This document shows positions 15,332-23,009 of a stretch of 64,000 nt of DNA, one piece after another. This DNA comes from Silvibacterium bohemicum (GTDB lineage Bacteria > Acidobacteriota > Terriglobia > Terriglobales > Acidobacteriaceae), in assembly GCF_001006305.1 (NCBI RefSeq), contig NZ_LBHJ01000003.1:1006631-1070630 (forward strand), written 5' to 3'. The notes beneath the pieces were generated by a model. The model did not search any database, was not told the origin of the DNA, and worked only from the letters and a program-made list of their open reading frames with translations. Numbering within the stretch: position 1 is the stretch's first letter; every line of letters begins with the position of its first letter. The position numbers were made by a program, and so were the translations under genes.

Positions 15332-15880
15332 ATGTCGCGCAAAAAATCTCTGACGGCCGTTCTCGGAGCACTGCTGGTGCTGCTTGCAGTGCCGTCTGTC
15401 AGAGCCGGCAACATCACGCCGCACGCCGCTCAGCCCGTCTACCGGCTGCGTCTCTACCATCTCCACACCGGAGAGCGGCTCGATGTCGTCTATCGCATCG
15501 GCGATCGATATCTGCCCGAAGGCATCGCCCGCCTGGATCACTTCCTGCGTGACCATCGCACCGGCGATGTGAAGGACTACGATGTGCGCGAGTTCGACCT
15601 GCTGCACGATCTGCTCGCCAAGCTCGATCACCCTGACAGCGAGATCGACATCGTCTGCGGCTATCGCACGCCATGGAGCAACAACTACCTTCGCGAGCAC
15701 ACGCACGGTGTCGCCGAGCACAGCCAGCACATGGAAGCCAAGGCCATCGACATCCGCATCCCCGGCGTTCCCACTGACCGGGTACGGGATGCTGCGCTCT
15801 CCCTCGGGCGCGGCGGCGTGGGCTACTACGCGCAATCCGATTTCGTGCACGTAGACGTAGGCCGCGTTCGCCGCTGGTAG
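15332..15880 (+). CDS. DUF882/MepK-like peptidoglycan endopeptidase (M15 fold)
   Basis: A 182-residue exported protein. The signal peptide is SLTAVLGALLVLLAVPSVRAG. The mature part has the YcbK/DUF882 pattern: 'DIVCGYRTPWSNNYLRE', 'SQHMEAKAIDIRIPG' and 'DFVHVDVGRVRRW', in which His and Asp residues bind zinc as in D-Ala-D-Ala peptidases of family M15. The E. coli member MepK cuts 3-3 mDap cross-links. ATG 15332 is used with GGAAG just upstream; a TTG four codons earlier is the alternative. It converges with an L,D-transpeptidase gene that would make the bonds it cuts. Confidence 0.88.
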   Translation: MSRKKSLTAVLGALLVLLAVPSVRAGNITPHAAQPVYRLRLYHLHTGERLDVVYRIGDRYLPEGIARLDHFLRDHRTGDVKDYDVREFDLLHDLLAKLDHPDSEIDIVCGYRTPWSNNYLREHTHGVAEHSQHMEAKAIDIRIPGVPTDRVRDAALSLGRGGVGYYAQSDFVHVDVGRVRRW

Positions 15881-15915
15881 ATCCGATCTAAAAGTCCAGA
15901 TCTACAAATCCAGGG

Positions 15916-17610
15916 CTATGGATACGGCGGACCCTTCGCCAGCACCGCGTTCAGCGAGCGGTCATGCCCGTAGATGTCATCGAAGAAATAAACCTCGCCA
16001 TTCTCCTCGACCTCGGCAGTGAGATAAAGAATGAGCACCGGCACCGGATGGGTGAGGTTCACCTGCTGATTGTCGGGGCCGGAGTCCATCGCCGCGCGAA
16101 CGCGATCCGGCGTCCATTGCGGTTGATCCTGGAGCAGCCACGCGGCCAGGTCCGCAGGCTTTTCGAGGCGGATGCAACCGTGGCTGAAGTCGCGGCGCGA
16201 CTGGGAGAAGAGCTGCGGCGCGGGCGTGCTATGCAGATAAACATTGTGCTCGTTGGGGAAGATGAACTTCACCAGTCCCAGCGAGTTTGTCGGCCCGGGC
16301 TTCTGGCGCACCGCTAATTTTCCGGAACGCAGCTGGGCCAGGATATCGGCGTTGACGGCGCTGCTGGTGATGACCTTGCCGCTCTGGTCGGTAATCTCGA
16401 AATTCTTGGCGGAGAGATAGCCCGGGTTCTTCTGCAGCGACGGGACGATCTCGGCTCGCACGATGCTGATGGGGACATTCCAGTACGGCCGGAAGATGAG
16501 ATAGCGCATGTTCTGCGCAAAAATCGGGGTTTCGTTGCGCACCGCCTTGCCGACGACGACGTTCATGCGCAAAGCAACATGGTGATCGGGTGTAAAGATG
16601 CGCAGCACGAACTCCGGAACATTGACGACGATGGGCGGCTGCGGAAAATCAGGCGGCAGCCAGCGCCAGCGCTCGAGCGCATCCTGAAGCTGCGTGACGC
16701 GTTGGCTTAGCGGCGTATTGAGCTGGCGCAGGGTATCGCTGCCCAGCTTGCCGCTGGCAAGCAGACCGTGGCGGCTCTGGAAGTGCTTGACCGCATCCGC
16801 GAGCGCGCTGTCGTAGACGCCGGGGGTGAGAACGGCATTCTGCGGCAGGTCGCCGAGCAGCCGCAGCCGGTCGGCAAGCGGTCCGGCTCCTGCGTACGTA
16901 TCTCCTGCAGAAAGCGGCTTCGCGACGTCAGGCAGTTGCGTGCCCTTGTCCTGTGCGGCCAGCGTGAGATAGGTCTGCAGAGCTGCTTCGGTGCGCTGGT
17001 ATCCCGGAAACTGCGGCTCGACCGCATTCAGCACCTGAGCCACGTCGTTCGAAGGAAGCAACTTTTGCGCGAGCAGCTGCGGCAGATCGTACTTCTTCTG
17101 ATCGACATCGATGCCGAACTGGAAATGTCGTGGATCGACTCGGCCAATGTGCAGGTCGGAGATGTAGCGCATGGTGCTGACCGTCAGCGCCGCATCGAAG
17201 TGGGCGATCGTCTCCGGATTGCCGCCCATGGTCTTGAGCGCCTCGATGCGCTGCGCCCAGAGCAGGGCATCGTACTCATCGGGATTAAGACCCTTCTGGC
17301 GGCTGTTGCCGAAAGCAGCGATGACTGCCAGCGCCTGCGGCGTGGGCTGCCCGTTGCGAATCCACACGGGCGCGTAGCTCTCGCTCTCATAAAAGCGCTG
17401 GACGTGTCCGCGATAATCGGTGAAATTGGGCCAGTGCAGATCGGAGAGCGTTCCGGCATCGGCGATGGCATGCAGCTGCGCGGAGACCGCGGACGCATCG
17501 GCTGTATTGCCGGAAGCGAGCGGGGCGGCTTGAGACTTGCAGCCGAGGGTGATGAGCCAGAGAAATGCCAACAGCACAGCGGCAGGGTCGAAATGCCTCT
17601 TCTTGCGCAT
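15916..17610 (-). CDS. Murein L,D-transpeptidase (LdtD/YcbB-like)
   Basis: A 564-residue periplasmic enzyme with a signal peptide (residues about 8-27). In order it has a helical scaffold domain, a peptidoglycan-binding module (about 255-290, 'TPGVYDSALADAVKHFQSRHGL'... in part) and a C-terminal YkuD catalytic domain with the active-site motif 'FSHGCIRLEKP' preceded by 'NVYLHSTP'. The catalytic Cys is present. Size and order match the YcbB type that forms 3-3 cross-links in peptidoglycan. It converges with the MepK-like gene 36 bp away; the two genes are also neighbours in E. coli (ycbB-ycbK), though in a different orientation. Confidence 0.92.
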   Translation of the reverse strand: MRKKRHFDPAAVLLAFLWLITLGCKSQAAPLASGNTADASAVSAQLHAIADAGTLSDLHWPNFTDYRGHVQRFYESESYAPVWIRNGQPTPQALAVIAAFGNSRQKGLNPDEYDALLWAQRIEALKTMGGNPETIAHFDAALTVSTMRYISDLHIGRVDPRHFQFGIDVDQKKYDLPQLLAQKLLPSNDVAQVLNAVEPQFPGYQRTEAALQTYLTLAAQDKGTQLPDVAKPLSAGDTYAGAGPLADRLRLLGDLPQNAVLTPGVYDSALADAVKHFQSRHGLLASGKLGSDTLRQLNTPLSQRVTQLQDALERWRWLPPDFPQPPIVVNVPEFVLRIFTPDHHVALRMNVVVGKAVRNETPIFAQNMRYLIFRPYWNVPISIVRAEIVPSLQKNPGYLSAKNFEITDQSGKVITSSAVNADILAQLRSGKLAVRQKPGPTNSLGLVKFIFPNEHNVYLHSTPAPQLFSQSRRDFSHGCIRLEKPADLAAWLLQDQPQWTPDRVRAAMDSGPDNQQVNLTHPVPVLILYLTAEVEENGEVYFFDDIYGHDRSLNAVLAKGPPYP

Positions 17611-17691
17611 GACCCATTAAAACATCGCTCCGGGTCAGCGCCCACGCTCGGGTGAAAACATTCGTGACCGAATTCGCCTGCCGAGCATCAT

Positions 17692-17708
17692 GGAACTGGA
17701 GGAGTTCC
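17692..17708 (+). promoter_or_regulatory. Hairpin with the Shine-Dalgarno in its loop
   Basis: GGAACT-GGAGG-AGTTCC: a 6-bp perfect stem whose 5-nt loop is exactly the ribosome-binding site (17698-17702), ten bases before the peroxiredoxin ATG at 17713. It could present or modulate the site, but a chance palindrome cannot be excluded. Confidence 0.5.
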
Positions 17709-17712
17709 ATCC

Positions 17713-18309
17713 ATGCGAGCAGATATCGTCCCCGGCGCAGTATTTCCTGACTATGAATTGACCGACCACACGGCCAAGCGCCGTAAGCTTTCCGAGCTGC
17801 AAGGCAACGATCCGCTGATCCTGGTGTTGAGCCGGGGCGCATTTTGCCCCAAGGATCGCCGGCAGACCGAGGGGCTGATCGAACTCCATCGCGAGATGGA
17901 GGTGGGCTACAGCCGGCTGGTCACGATCAGCACCGACACCCTAGCGGAAATGAACGAATTCCGCACCGGCCTCGACGCCCACTGGACGTTTCTATCTGAC
18001 CCAGCCCGCACGGTTCAGAAAGATCTCGACATCGCGGAGTACACCGACCCCGTGCATAATCCGATGATCCCGTACACGCTGGTTCTCGAGCCGGGACTGA
18101 TCGTCTACAAAATCTACAACGGCTATTGGTTCTTCGGACGCCCCACGTTGGAAGAGCTACGCCAAGATCTCCGCGCCGTCGGCACGAAGTTCCGTCCCGA
18201 CTGGGACATCACTACGCCGGAGCAAAAAGCAGCATGGGAAAAAGGCGAGAAGGACCGCTTCTACCCCTACGGCAAGAGCTACGCCAAGGTCTTCAGCGAA
18301 CAGCACTGA
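17713..18309 (+). CDS. Peroxiredoxin-like redoxin-domain protein
   Basis: A 198-residue cytoplasmic protein with an AhpC/TSA-type thioredoxin fold: 'GAVFPDYELTDHTAKRRKLSELQGNDPLILVLSRGAFCPKDRRQ' (in part) carries the likely peroxidatic Cys45, followed by 'LVTISTDTLAEMNEFR', 'FLSDPARTVQKDLDIAEYTD' and 'IPYTLVLEPGLIVYKIYNGYWFFGRP'. The CxxC second cysteine of thioredoxin-like members is absent, so it would be a 1-Cys type or use a distant resolving thiol. The AhpC-like 'PxxxTxxC' is changed to 'LSRGAFC'. A long charged tail follows residue 160. It converges with purB across a repeat-filled gap. Confidence 0.82.
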   Translation: MRADIVPGAVFPDYELTDHTAKRRKLSELQGNDPLILVLSRGAFCPKDRRQTEGLIELHREMEVGYSRLVTISTDTLAEMNEFRTGLDAHWTFLSDPARTVQKDLDIAEYTDPVHNPMIPYTLVLEPGLIVYKIYNGYWFFGRPTLEELRQDLRAVGTKFRPDWDITTPEQKAAWEKGEKDRFYPYGKSYAKVFSEQH

Positions 18310-18333
18310 TAGAAAGCGAAATAGTTCGGGTGC

Positions 18334-18454
18334 CCCACATCTCGCTTTTGAGATGTGGGATTCCACACCTCTGTTATGACCACGGATCAGGCTCCGAAAG
18401 GCGCAATCGCCTGGACGGCCAGTCCTGCCCCACATCTCGCTTTTGAGATGTGGG
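18334..18454. repeat. Composite intergenic repeat, copy C (two hairpins)
   Basis: Two identical hairpins CCCACATCTC-gctttt-GAGATGTGGG (18334-18359 and 18429-18454), each followed by 'attcca', flank the phrase 'gcgcaatcgcctggacggccagtcctg' given by its parts. It is the reciprocal of copy A, where one hairpin is flanked by two phrases. Confidence 0.9.
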
Positions 18455-18512
18455 ATTCCACAATGAAACGAAGGCAACTCGCGAACTCAACCCACAAAAA
18501 ACTTTTAAAAAA

Positions 18513-18600
18513 CGTCATTCTGACGACCAAAGGGAGGAAGAATCTCTGCGCGGTTTGCGCATTCACACCGCTGAGATTCTTCATACGATCGGAGTGACGA
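18513..18600. repeat. 'gtcattctgacgacc' dispersed repeat with inverted arms
   Basis: Begins 'gtcattctgacgaccaaaggg'-like and contains GAAGAATCTC (18537-18546) paired with GAGATTCTTC (18573-18582). It is related to the elements at 3664 and 4953. It ends next to the purB stop codon (18602). Confidence 0.75.
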
Positions 18601-18601
18601 G

Positions 18602-19921
18602 TCACTCTTCCTCACTCGTCAGCACCCGCGCAAAGATAGCATCCACGTTCTTCAACTGGCGCCCGAGATCGAACGTCCTCTCCAGCTTCTCTTTGCTAAG
18701 CCGCCCGGTGATCGCCGGATCGCCGGCCACCAGATCGCGGAAGACCAGATCGTTCTGCCACGCATTCATGGCATGAGTCTGGACTAGTCGATAAGCGTCC
18801 TCGCGCAGCATTCCCGCCTCAGCCAGATCGAGCAGCAGCTGACCGCTGAAGATCAGACCCCCAGTCGACTCGAGATTTTTCTTCATGCGCTCGGGATAGA
18901 CCAGCAGCTTGTCGATCAGGTTCGTAGTCTTGGCCAGCAGGTAATCGGTGAGGATCGTCGAGTCGGGGAAGATGACCCGCTCTGCCGACGAGTGTGAGAT
19001 GTCGCGCTCGTGCCATAGCGCTACGTTTTCGTACGCCGTCTGCGCGTTGGCGCGCACCACGCGGGCCAGTCCGCTGATCTGCTCGCAGGTGATGGGGTTG
19101 CGCTTGTGCGGCATCGCCGACGAGCCCTTCTGCTTGGGCGAGAAATACTCCTCGGCCTCGCGCACTTCGGTGCGCTGCAGGTGGCGAATCTCGGTGGCGA
19201 TCTTGTCCAGCGTCGCAGTGATGATGGCCAGCGTCGAGATGTAGTGTGCATGGCGATCGCGCTGGATCACCTGCGTCGCGACGAACGCCGGCTCCAGCCC
19301 CAGCCTGACGCAGATGCGCTCCTCGTGCTCCGGCTTCAGATGTCCGAAAGTTCCTACCGCGCCCGACAGCTTGCCAATGCGAATCTGCTCCGCTGCTGCG
19401 TCGAATCTCGCAACGTTGCGGCGGATCTCGGCATACCAGTTCAGCAGCTTCAGTCCGAACGTCGTCGGCTCGGCGTGAACCCCATGGGTGCGGCCGATGA
19501 TCGGCGTGTGCTTGAACTCGATGGCCCGCCGCTTGAGCACCTCGGCAAGATCGACGAGGTCCTGGCGGATGAGAGCCGAAGCATCCTTAAGCTGCAAAGC
19601 CTGCGCCGTATCCACCACGTCGGTCGAAGTCAGACCATAGTGCAGCCAGCGCGATTCGGGACCGACATGCTCGGCCACCGCGGTGGTGAAAGCGATTACG
19701 TCGTGGCGCACCTCCGCCTCGATCTCCAGCGCGCGAGCGGCCAGCGCCGCAGCCGGAATGGCGCTCCCGCGCTCGCGGATGGCCTTCGCCGCCTCGACCG
19801 GCACAATGCCGTCCTCAGCCAGGGTTTCGCTCGCGGCAGTTTCTACTTCGAGCCACTTGCTGAATTTATTTTCGTCACTCCAGATATGGCCCATCTGCGG
19901 CCGGGTATAGCGGGCGATCAA
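18602..19921 (-). CDS. purB: Adenylosuccinate lyase
   Basis: A 439-residue enzyme that splits SAICAR and adenylosuccinate in purine synthesis. The N-terminus 'IARYTRPQMGHIWSDENKF' and the fumarase-superfamily signature 'GSSAMPHKRNPITCEQ' are typical, as are 'HYGLTSTDVVDTAQALQL' and 'RTHGVHAEPTTFGLKL'. TTG at 19921 is taken as the start because GGAGGA lies about eight bases upstream and the family begins there; the frame is open for 43 more codons upstream but without similarity. The length then fits the bacterial family. No other purine gene is in the window. Confidence 0.95.
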   Translation of the reverse strand: MIARYTRPQMGHIWSDENKFSKWLEVETAASETLAEDGIVPVEAAKAIRERGSAIPAAALAARALEIEAEVRHDVIAFTTAVAEHVGPESRWLHYGLTSTDVVDTAQALQLKDASALIRQDLVDLAEVLKRRAIEFKHTPIIGRTHGVHAEPTTFGLKLLNWYAEIRRNVARFDAAAEQIRIGKLSGAVGTFGHLKPEHEERICVRLGLEPAFVATQVIQRDRHAHYISTLAIITATLDKIATEIRHLQRTEVREAEEYFSPKQKGSSAMPHKRNPITCEQISGLARVVRANAQTAYENVALWHERDISHSSAERVIFPDSTILTDYLLAKTTNLIDKLLVYPERMKKNLESTGGLIFSGQLLLDLAEAGMLREDAYRLVQTHAMNAWQNDLVFRDLVAGDPAITGRLSKEKLERTFDLGRQLKNVDAIFARVLTSEEE

Positions 19922-19977
19922 CGAGACTTCCTCCTCGGGTGTTGCCGAACCTCTTATTGTATCGTTGGGAACTTGCC

Positions 19978-20011
19978 GGGACTGGCTGTCCAGGCGTCTA
20001 TGCCTCCGGCG
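19978..20011. repeat. Degenerate fragment of the composite repeat
   Basis: 'gggactggctgtccaggcg' followed by 'tctatgcctccggcg' resembles the 'aggactxgccgtccaggc' end of the composite element. It has no CCCACATCTC hairpin. Confidence 0.5.
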
Positions 20012-20114
20012 TAAAGTTTTTCTTGAAGTTATTGCCATGAAGCCGTTCAAAATAATCGCAGTGACGCAGGGTGCATCCTAGTAGAAGGCAAATATAGGAA
20101 TCTGAAAGGAATTT

Positions 20115-20345
20115 ATGTCAGACGTAGTTACAGTTGCGCATTTTACGGAGCCGCTTGAGGCGGAGATGGCGCGTCTGCGGTTGCAGTCCGCGGGGATCGA
20201 AACGTTTTTGTCAGGCGAGAATGCGCGGATTCTCGAGCCCGGCCTGGGGCCGCTGGAGTTGCAGGTGAGCTCCGAAGACGAGGTCGACGCACGAGCCGTG
20301 CTGGCCGATCCCGGCTTGCCGAATGAAGGCCTGACTGCCGAGTGA
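20115..20345 (+). CDS. DUF2007 family putative signal-transducing protein
   Basis: A 76-residue protein of the DUF2007 family: 'VTVAHFTEPLEAEMARLRLQSAGIETFLSGEN' (in part) and 'LELQVSSEDEVDARAVLAD' form a small ferredoxin-like alpha/beta fold. The family is annotated as putative signal-transducing but no mechanism is established. AAAGGA lies six to seven bases before the ATG. The gene stands alone. Confidence 0.8.
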   Translation: MSDVVTVAHFTEPLEAEMARLRLQSAGIETFLSGENARILEPGLGPLELQVSSEDEVDARAVLADPGLPNEGLTAE

Positions 20346-20408
20346 AAGTAGAAATGAATCGGGATCCCATGAGACGCCGGATCCTTACCCCATCCGGCGG
20401 GGGATGCC

Positions 20409-20678
20409 CTAGCCGGTAGCAAGCCTCCCGCCCAGCCCCAGGCGCACAGTCATCTCTTCATAGAGAAAGCCCTGGCCTGGGCGATAGGGTTGCACCCATT
20501 CGCCATCGATCACGAATTGCGGGATAGCCCGTTTGCCGACGTGCTCGATCACCTCGGCCGCCGCTCCCGGCGTGGCCTCGATATCGATCTCGGTGAAGGG
20601 AATGTTGTTCTTTTCGAGGAAGCGCTTGGCCTCGCGGCAGTCACGGCACCAGGAGGCGGAATAGACCAGCATTTGCAT
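20409..20678 (-). CDS. Glutaredoxin-family protein
   Basis: An 89-residue thioredoxin-fold protein. The active-site pair is CRDC in 'YSASWCRDCREAKRFLEKNNIPFTEID' (in part); the cis-proline is in 'RAIPQFVIDG' and the C-terminal helix is short. It probably reduces disulfides or transfers electrons; the Arg-Asp dipeptide between the cysteines differs from the classical CPYC. ATG 20678 is chosen; a TTG two codons upstream and an ATG two codons downstream are alternatives. No ribosome-binding site is visible. Confidence 0.85.
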   Translation of the reverse strand: MQMLVYSASWCRDCREAKRFLEKNNIPFTEIDIEATPGAAAEVIEHVGKRAIPQFVIDGEWVQPYRPGQGFLYEEMTVRLGLGGRLATG

Positions 20679-20832
20679 GCGCAATATAATAGCGAACGGA
20701 ATGTATTACTGGTAAGTAGAACGTAAGGACGAGGCCAAAATTCTCTCCGCCGGGCAGGATTTCCGGGCCGCGCGACGCCAGCCCCAGCGCATTAGCCCCG
20801 CGTTCCAGTGACGAGACGCAGGGCTAACGGCC

Positions 20833-21558
20833 TCATTCATCGAGCCGAAAGACAACATTGATGCTGGTCTCCACCTCGACCGGCTCTCCATTCAACTCAT
20901 AAGGCTGATACCGCGCCCGCGCGATGGCCTCAATCGCTGCCTGGACCAGCAGCGGCGGTCCGCTGACCGCGTGCGCGTTCTCGACCGCGCCAGTCTTGGA
21001 GATAGTGGCCTCCACAACCACCGTTCCCTGGATGCGAGCGCTCTTGGCGATCACCGGATAGACAGGCCGGATCGGCGCCAGCAGCCGTCCCGCCGCAACT
21101 CCAGCCGAGACGCGAAGCGGCCCCGCTCGTGGTTTGGCCGCGGACACCACATGGGGTGTCAGGGCGGTATCGGACCCGAAAAGCCCGCGCACGTCTCCCG
21201 GAGTGGACGATCCGAGGCCCACAACACCGATGCCTACTTCCGGTGGTCCCGGCGCATCGGTCACGTTCATCGCCGCGTGGGCTGGAATGCGGCTGGGCAT
21301 GGTGAGCGAGGCGAGCGTCGTAGGCATCGCCGGACGACTCACCACAGCATGTTCCGGCAGATTCGCACGCATCGGCGGAGGAGGCGGCGCAATCAGCAGC
21401 CGGGTCAGCGCCTGCCGCGGCAAAGCATCGGGATAGAGATACGGAATAAGAATGAGCACGGCAAGAATTGCCGCCTGCAGAAAAAACGAAGCACCCGCCA
21501 GCCTGCTGCTGCGCGTGCGGATCCGTCCCGTGGACTCAACCAGACTGTCTTCAAACAT
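20833..21558 (-). CDS. tonB: Energy transducer TonB
   Basis: A 241-residue protein: cytoplasmic N-terminus, one membrane helix (about 26-45, 'FFLQAAILAVLILIPYLYP'), a Pro/Ala-rich periplasmic spacer ('LLIAPPPPPMRANLPEH') and a C-terminal TonB domain (about 155-241) with 'VVVEATISKTGAVENAHAVSGPPLL' in part and 'ARYQPYELNGEPVEVETSINVVFRLDE' in part. It would carry proton-motive energy to TonB-dependent receptors such as that at 43-47 kb. ATG 21558 has GAGAGG immediately upstream. No exbB/exbD genes are adjacent. Confidence 0.9.
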   Translation of the reverse strand: MFEDSLVESTGRIRTRSSRLAGASFFLQAAILAVLILIPYLYPDALPRQALTRLLIAPPPPPMRANLPEHAVVSRPAMPTTLASLTMPSRIPAHAAMNVTDAPGPPEVGIGVVGLGSSTPGDVRGLFGSDTALTPHVVSAAKPRAGPLRVSAGVAAGRLLAPIRPVYPVIAKSARIQGTVVVEATISKTGAVENAHAVSGPPLLVQAAIEAIARARYQPYELNGEPVEVETSINVVFRLDE

Positions 21559-21653
21559 AACCTCTCCCAAAAAGCTGATTTGAGAGAGAGCGAGACACCT
21601 GTTTGGTTAGACACCGGGCGCGGCTAAAAGGCGGTCAGCTGAAGATCGGGTAT

Positions 21654-21806
21654 CTGAAAAGCTGGTGGCTATGAAGCGGGTAGCTTGCATTCACTTGGCG
21701 ATGATCCTGCTATCTGGAGAGCAATGACTTGCGTGAGAAAAGCGAATTTGCTCCCGCGTTGCTAACCGCTTTTTAGCGATCCGCTTCATAGCCACCAGCT
21801 TTTCAG
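21654..21806. repeat. 26-bp perfect inverted repeat with 101-bp spacer (MITE-like)
   Basis: The arms at 21654-21679 (ctgaaaagctggtggctatg...) and 21781-21806 are exact reverse complements over 26 bases. Outside them 'ggcgg' (21631-21635) and 'ccgcc' (21821-21825) continue an imperfect pairing, so most of the gap between tonB and the next gene can fold into one long hairpin. No coding capacity or clear target-site duplication was seen. Confidence 0.85.
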
Positions 21807-21830
21807 CGACCCGCTTTTCAGCCGCCTCTT

Positions 21831-23009
21831 TCATATCTTAAGAAAGATCCGCTGCCGATAAAGCACATACGTAGGCACCCAACAAACCGCCACAAAAGCC
21901 AACGAAAAAATCAACGACGCCAGCGACGCATTCGGCACCACATGCGCGATGCCCCGATAACACCATTGCTGCAGGTTCACGCCCGCACCCATGTGGATGT
22001 TATCGATAGCCCCAGCCAGCAGCTCCGAAAAGACGTAGGCGAAGATCGCGTTCGTCCCAAAGACCAGCAGCGGCCTGGACCACGCAGAGGATTTGGCCGC
22101 GTCAGGCCTGGACTGGTTTCTCACATCCTTGGACTGATTGCGCAGATCGATGAGCCACACACTCAACGCCAGCAGCAGCAAACTCAGCCCCGCGGCGAGA
22201 AGCACGTAAGAGCTGGTCCACAGCTTCTTGTTGATTGGAAAAGTAAAGTTCCACACCGCTCCCAGGACGACACCGCCCATCCCCGCAAGTGCGATGCCGC
22301 GAGCCTTCTCCGCCAGCGGACGGGCCGTTCGCAGCCAGATGCCGGTGAGCATTCCGATCAGCGCCGTCGCCAGCGCGGGAATGGTGCTGAGCAGGCCCTC
22401 GGGATCGCGCGTGTGCTCGTAGAGATGCGATGCCGAGAAGATGTGCCGGTCGAGCCACGCCACCAGGTTGCGGTCGGGATCGAGCAGCGGAATATCGCGC
22501 CCCGGCAATCCATAGCCGGGAACGGGAACGTAGCGCATAAGAATCCAGTAGGCCGCGAGTGCGCCAACCGCAACCGCGGCCTTGCTGCGCCATCCCGGAG
22601 CAACAAGATAAAACGTAGCTACCAGCAGGTAGCAGATCGCGATGCGAGGCAGCACTCCATAGACGCGCCAGGTGTCGAGATGAAAGTAAGGGAAGTTGTT
22701 GACCAGCTGCCCGAACAGAAAGAGAATGACCGCGCGGCGCAGCGTGTGCAGGAAGATCGACATCCGGCTTGCGCCCTGCGCCATGCGCGAGGCGGTCGAG
22801 AAGACGGTGGAAATGCCCACCAGGAAGAGAAATGTCGGAAAGACCAGATCGGTGGGCGTGAAGCCGTTCCACGCCGCGTGCTTCAGCGGCCAGTAGGCGT
22901 GGCGCTCATCTCCGTTATTGTTGACCAGGATCATGAAGCCGATGTCCAGCCCTCGAAAGATGTCGAGCGAGAGCATGCGTGCAGGCTTGGCTGCGGTGGA
23001 AGCATTCAT
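21831..23009 (-). CDS. HGSNAT-like transmembrane N-acetyltransferase family protein (DUF5009/NagX-like)
   Basis: A 392-residue membrane protein with about ten predicted helices. It opens with the family signature 'RMLSLDIFRGLDIGFMILVNN' (in part) and 'LKHAAWNGFTPTDLVFPTFLFLVG'. His44 in 'KHAAWNG' sits where, from memory of the family, the active-site histidine of human heparan-alpha-glucosaminide N-acetyltransferase lies. Members acetylate amino sugars across a membrane or have been proposed as sugar transporters. It overlaps the upstream GH89 gene by four bases (23006-23009), so the two are translationally coupled and probably act on the same amino sugar. An acyltransferase-3 protein would look different, so confidence in the family is good. 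Confidence 0.85.
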   Translation of the reverse strand: MNASTAAKPARMLSLDIFRGLDIGFMILVNNNGDERHAYWPLKHAAWNGFTPTDLVFPTFLFLVGISTVFSTASRMAQGASRMSIFLHTLRRAVILFLFGQLVNNFPYFHLDTWRVYGVLPRIAICYLLVATFYLVAPGWRSKAAVAVGALAAYWILMRYVPVPGYGLPGRDIPLLDPDRNLVAWLDRHIFSASHLYEHTRDPEGLLSTIPALATALIGMLTGIWLRTARPLAEKARGIALAGMGGVVLGAVWNFTFPINKKLWTSSYVLLAAGLSLLLLALSVWLIDLRNQSKDVRNQSRPDAAKSSAWSRPLLVFGTNAIFAYVFSELLAGAIDNIHMGAGVNLQQWCYRGIAHVVPNASLASLIFSLAFVAVCWVPTYVLYRQRIFLKI

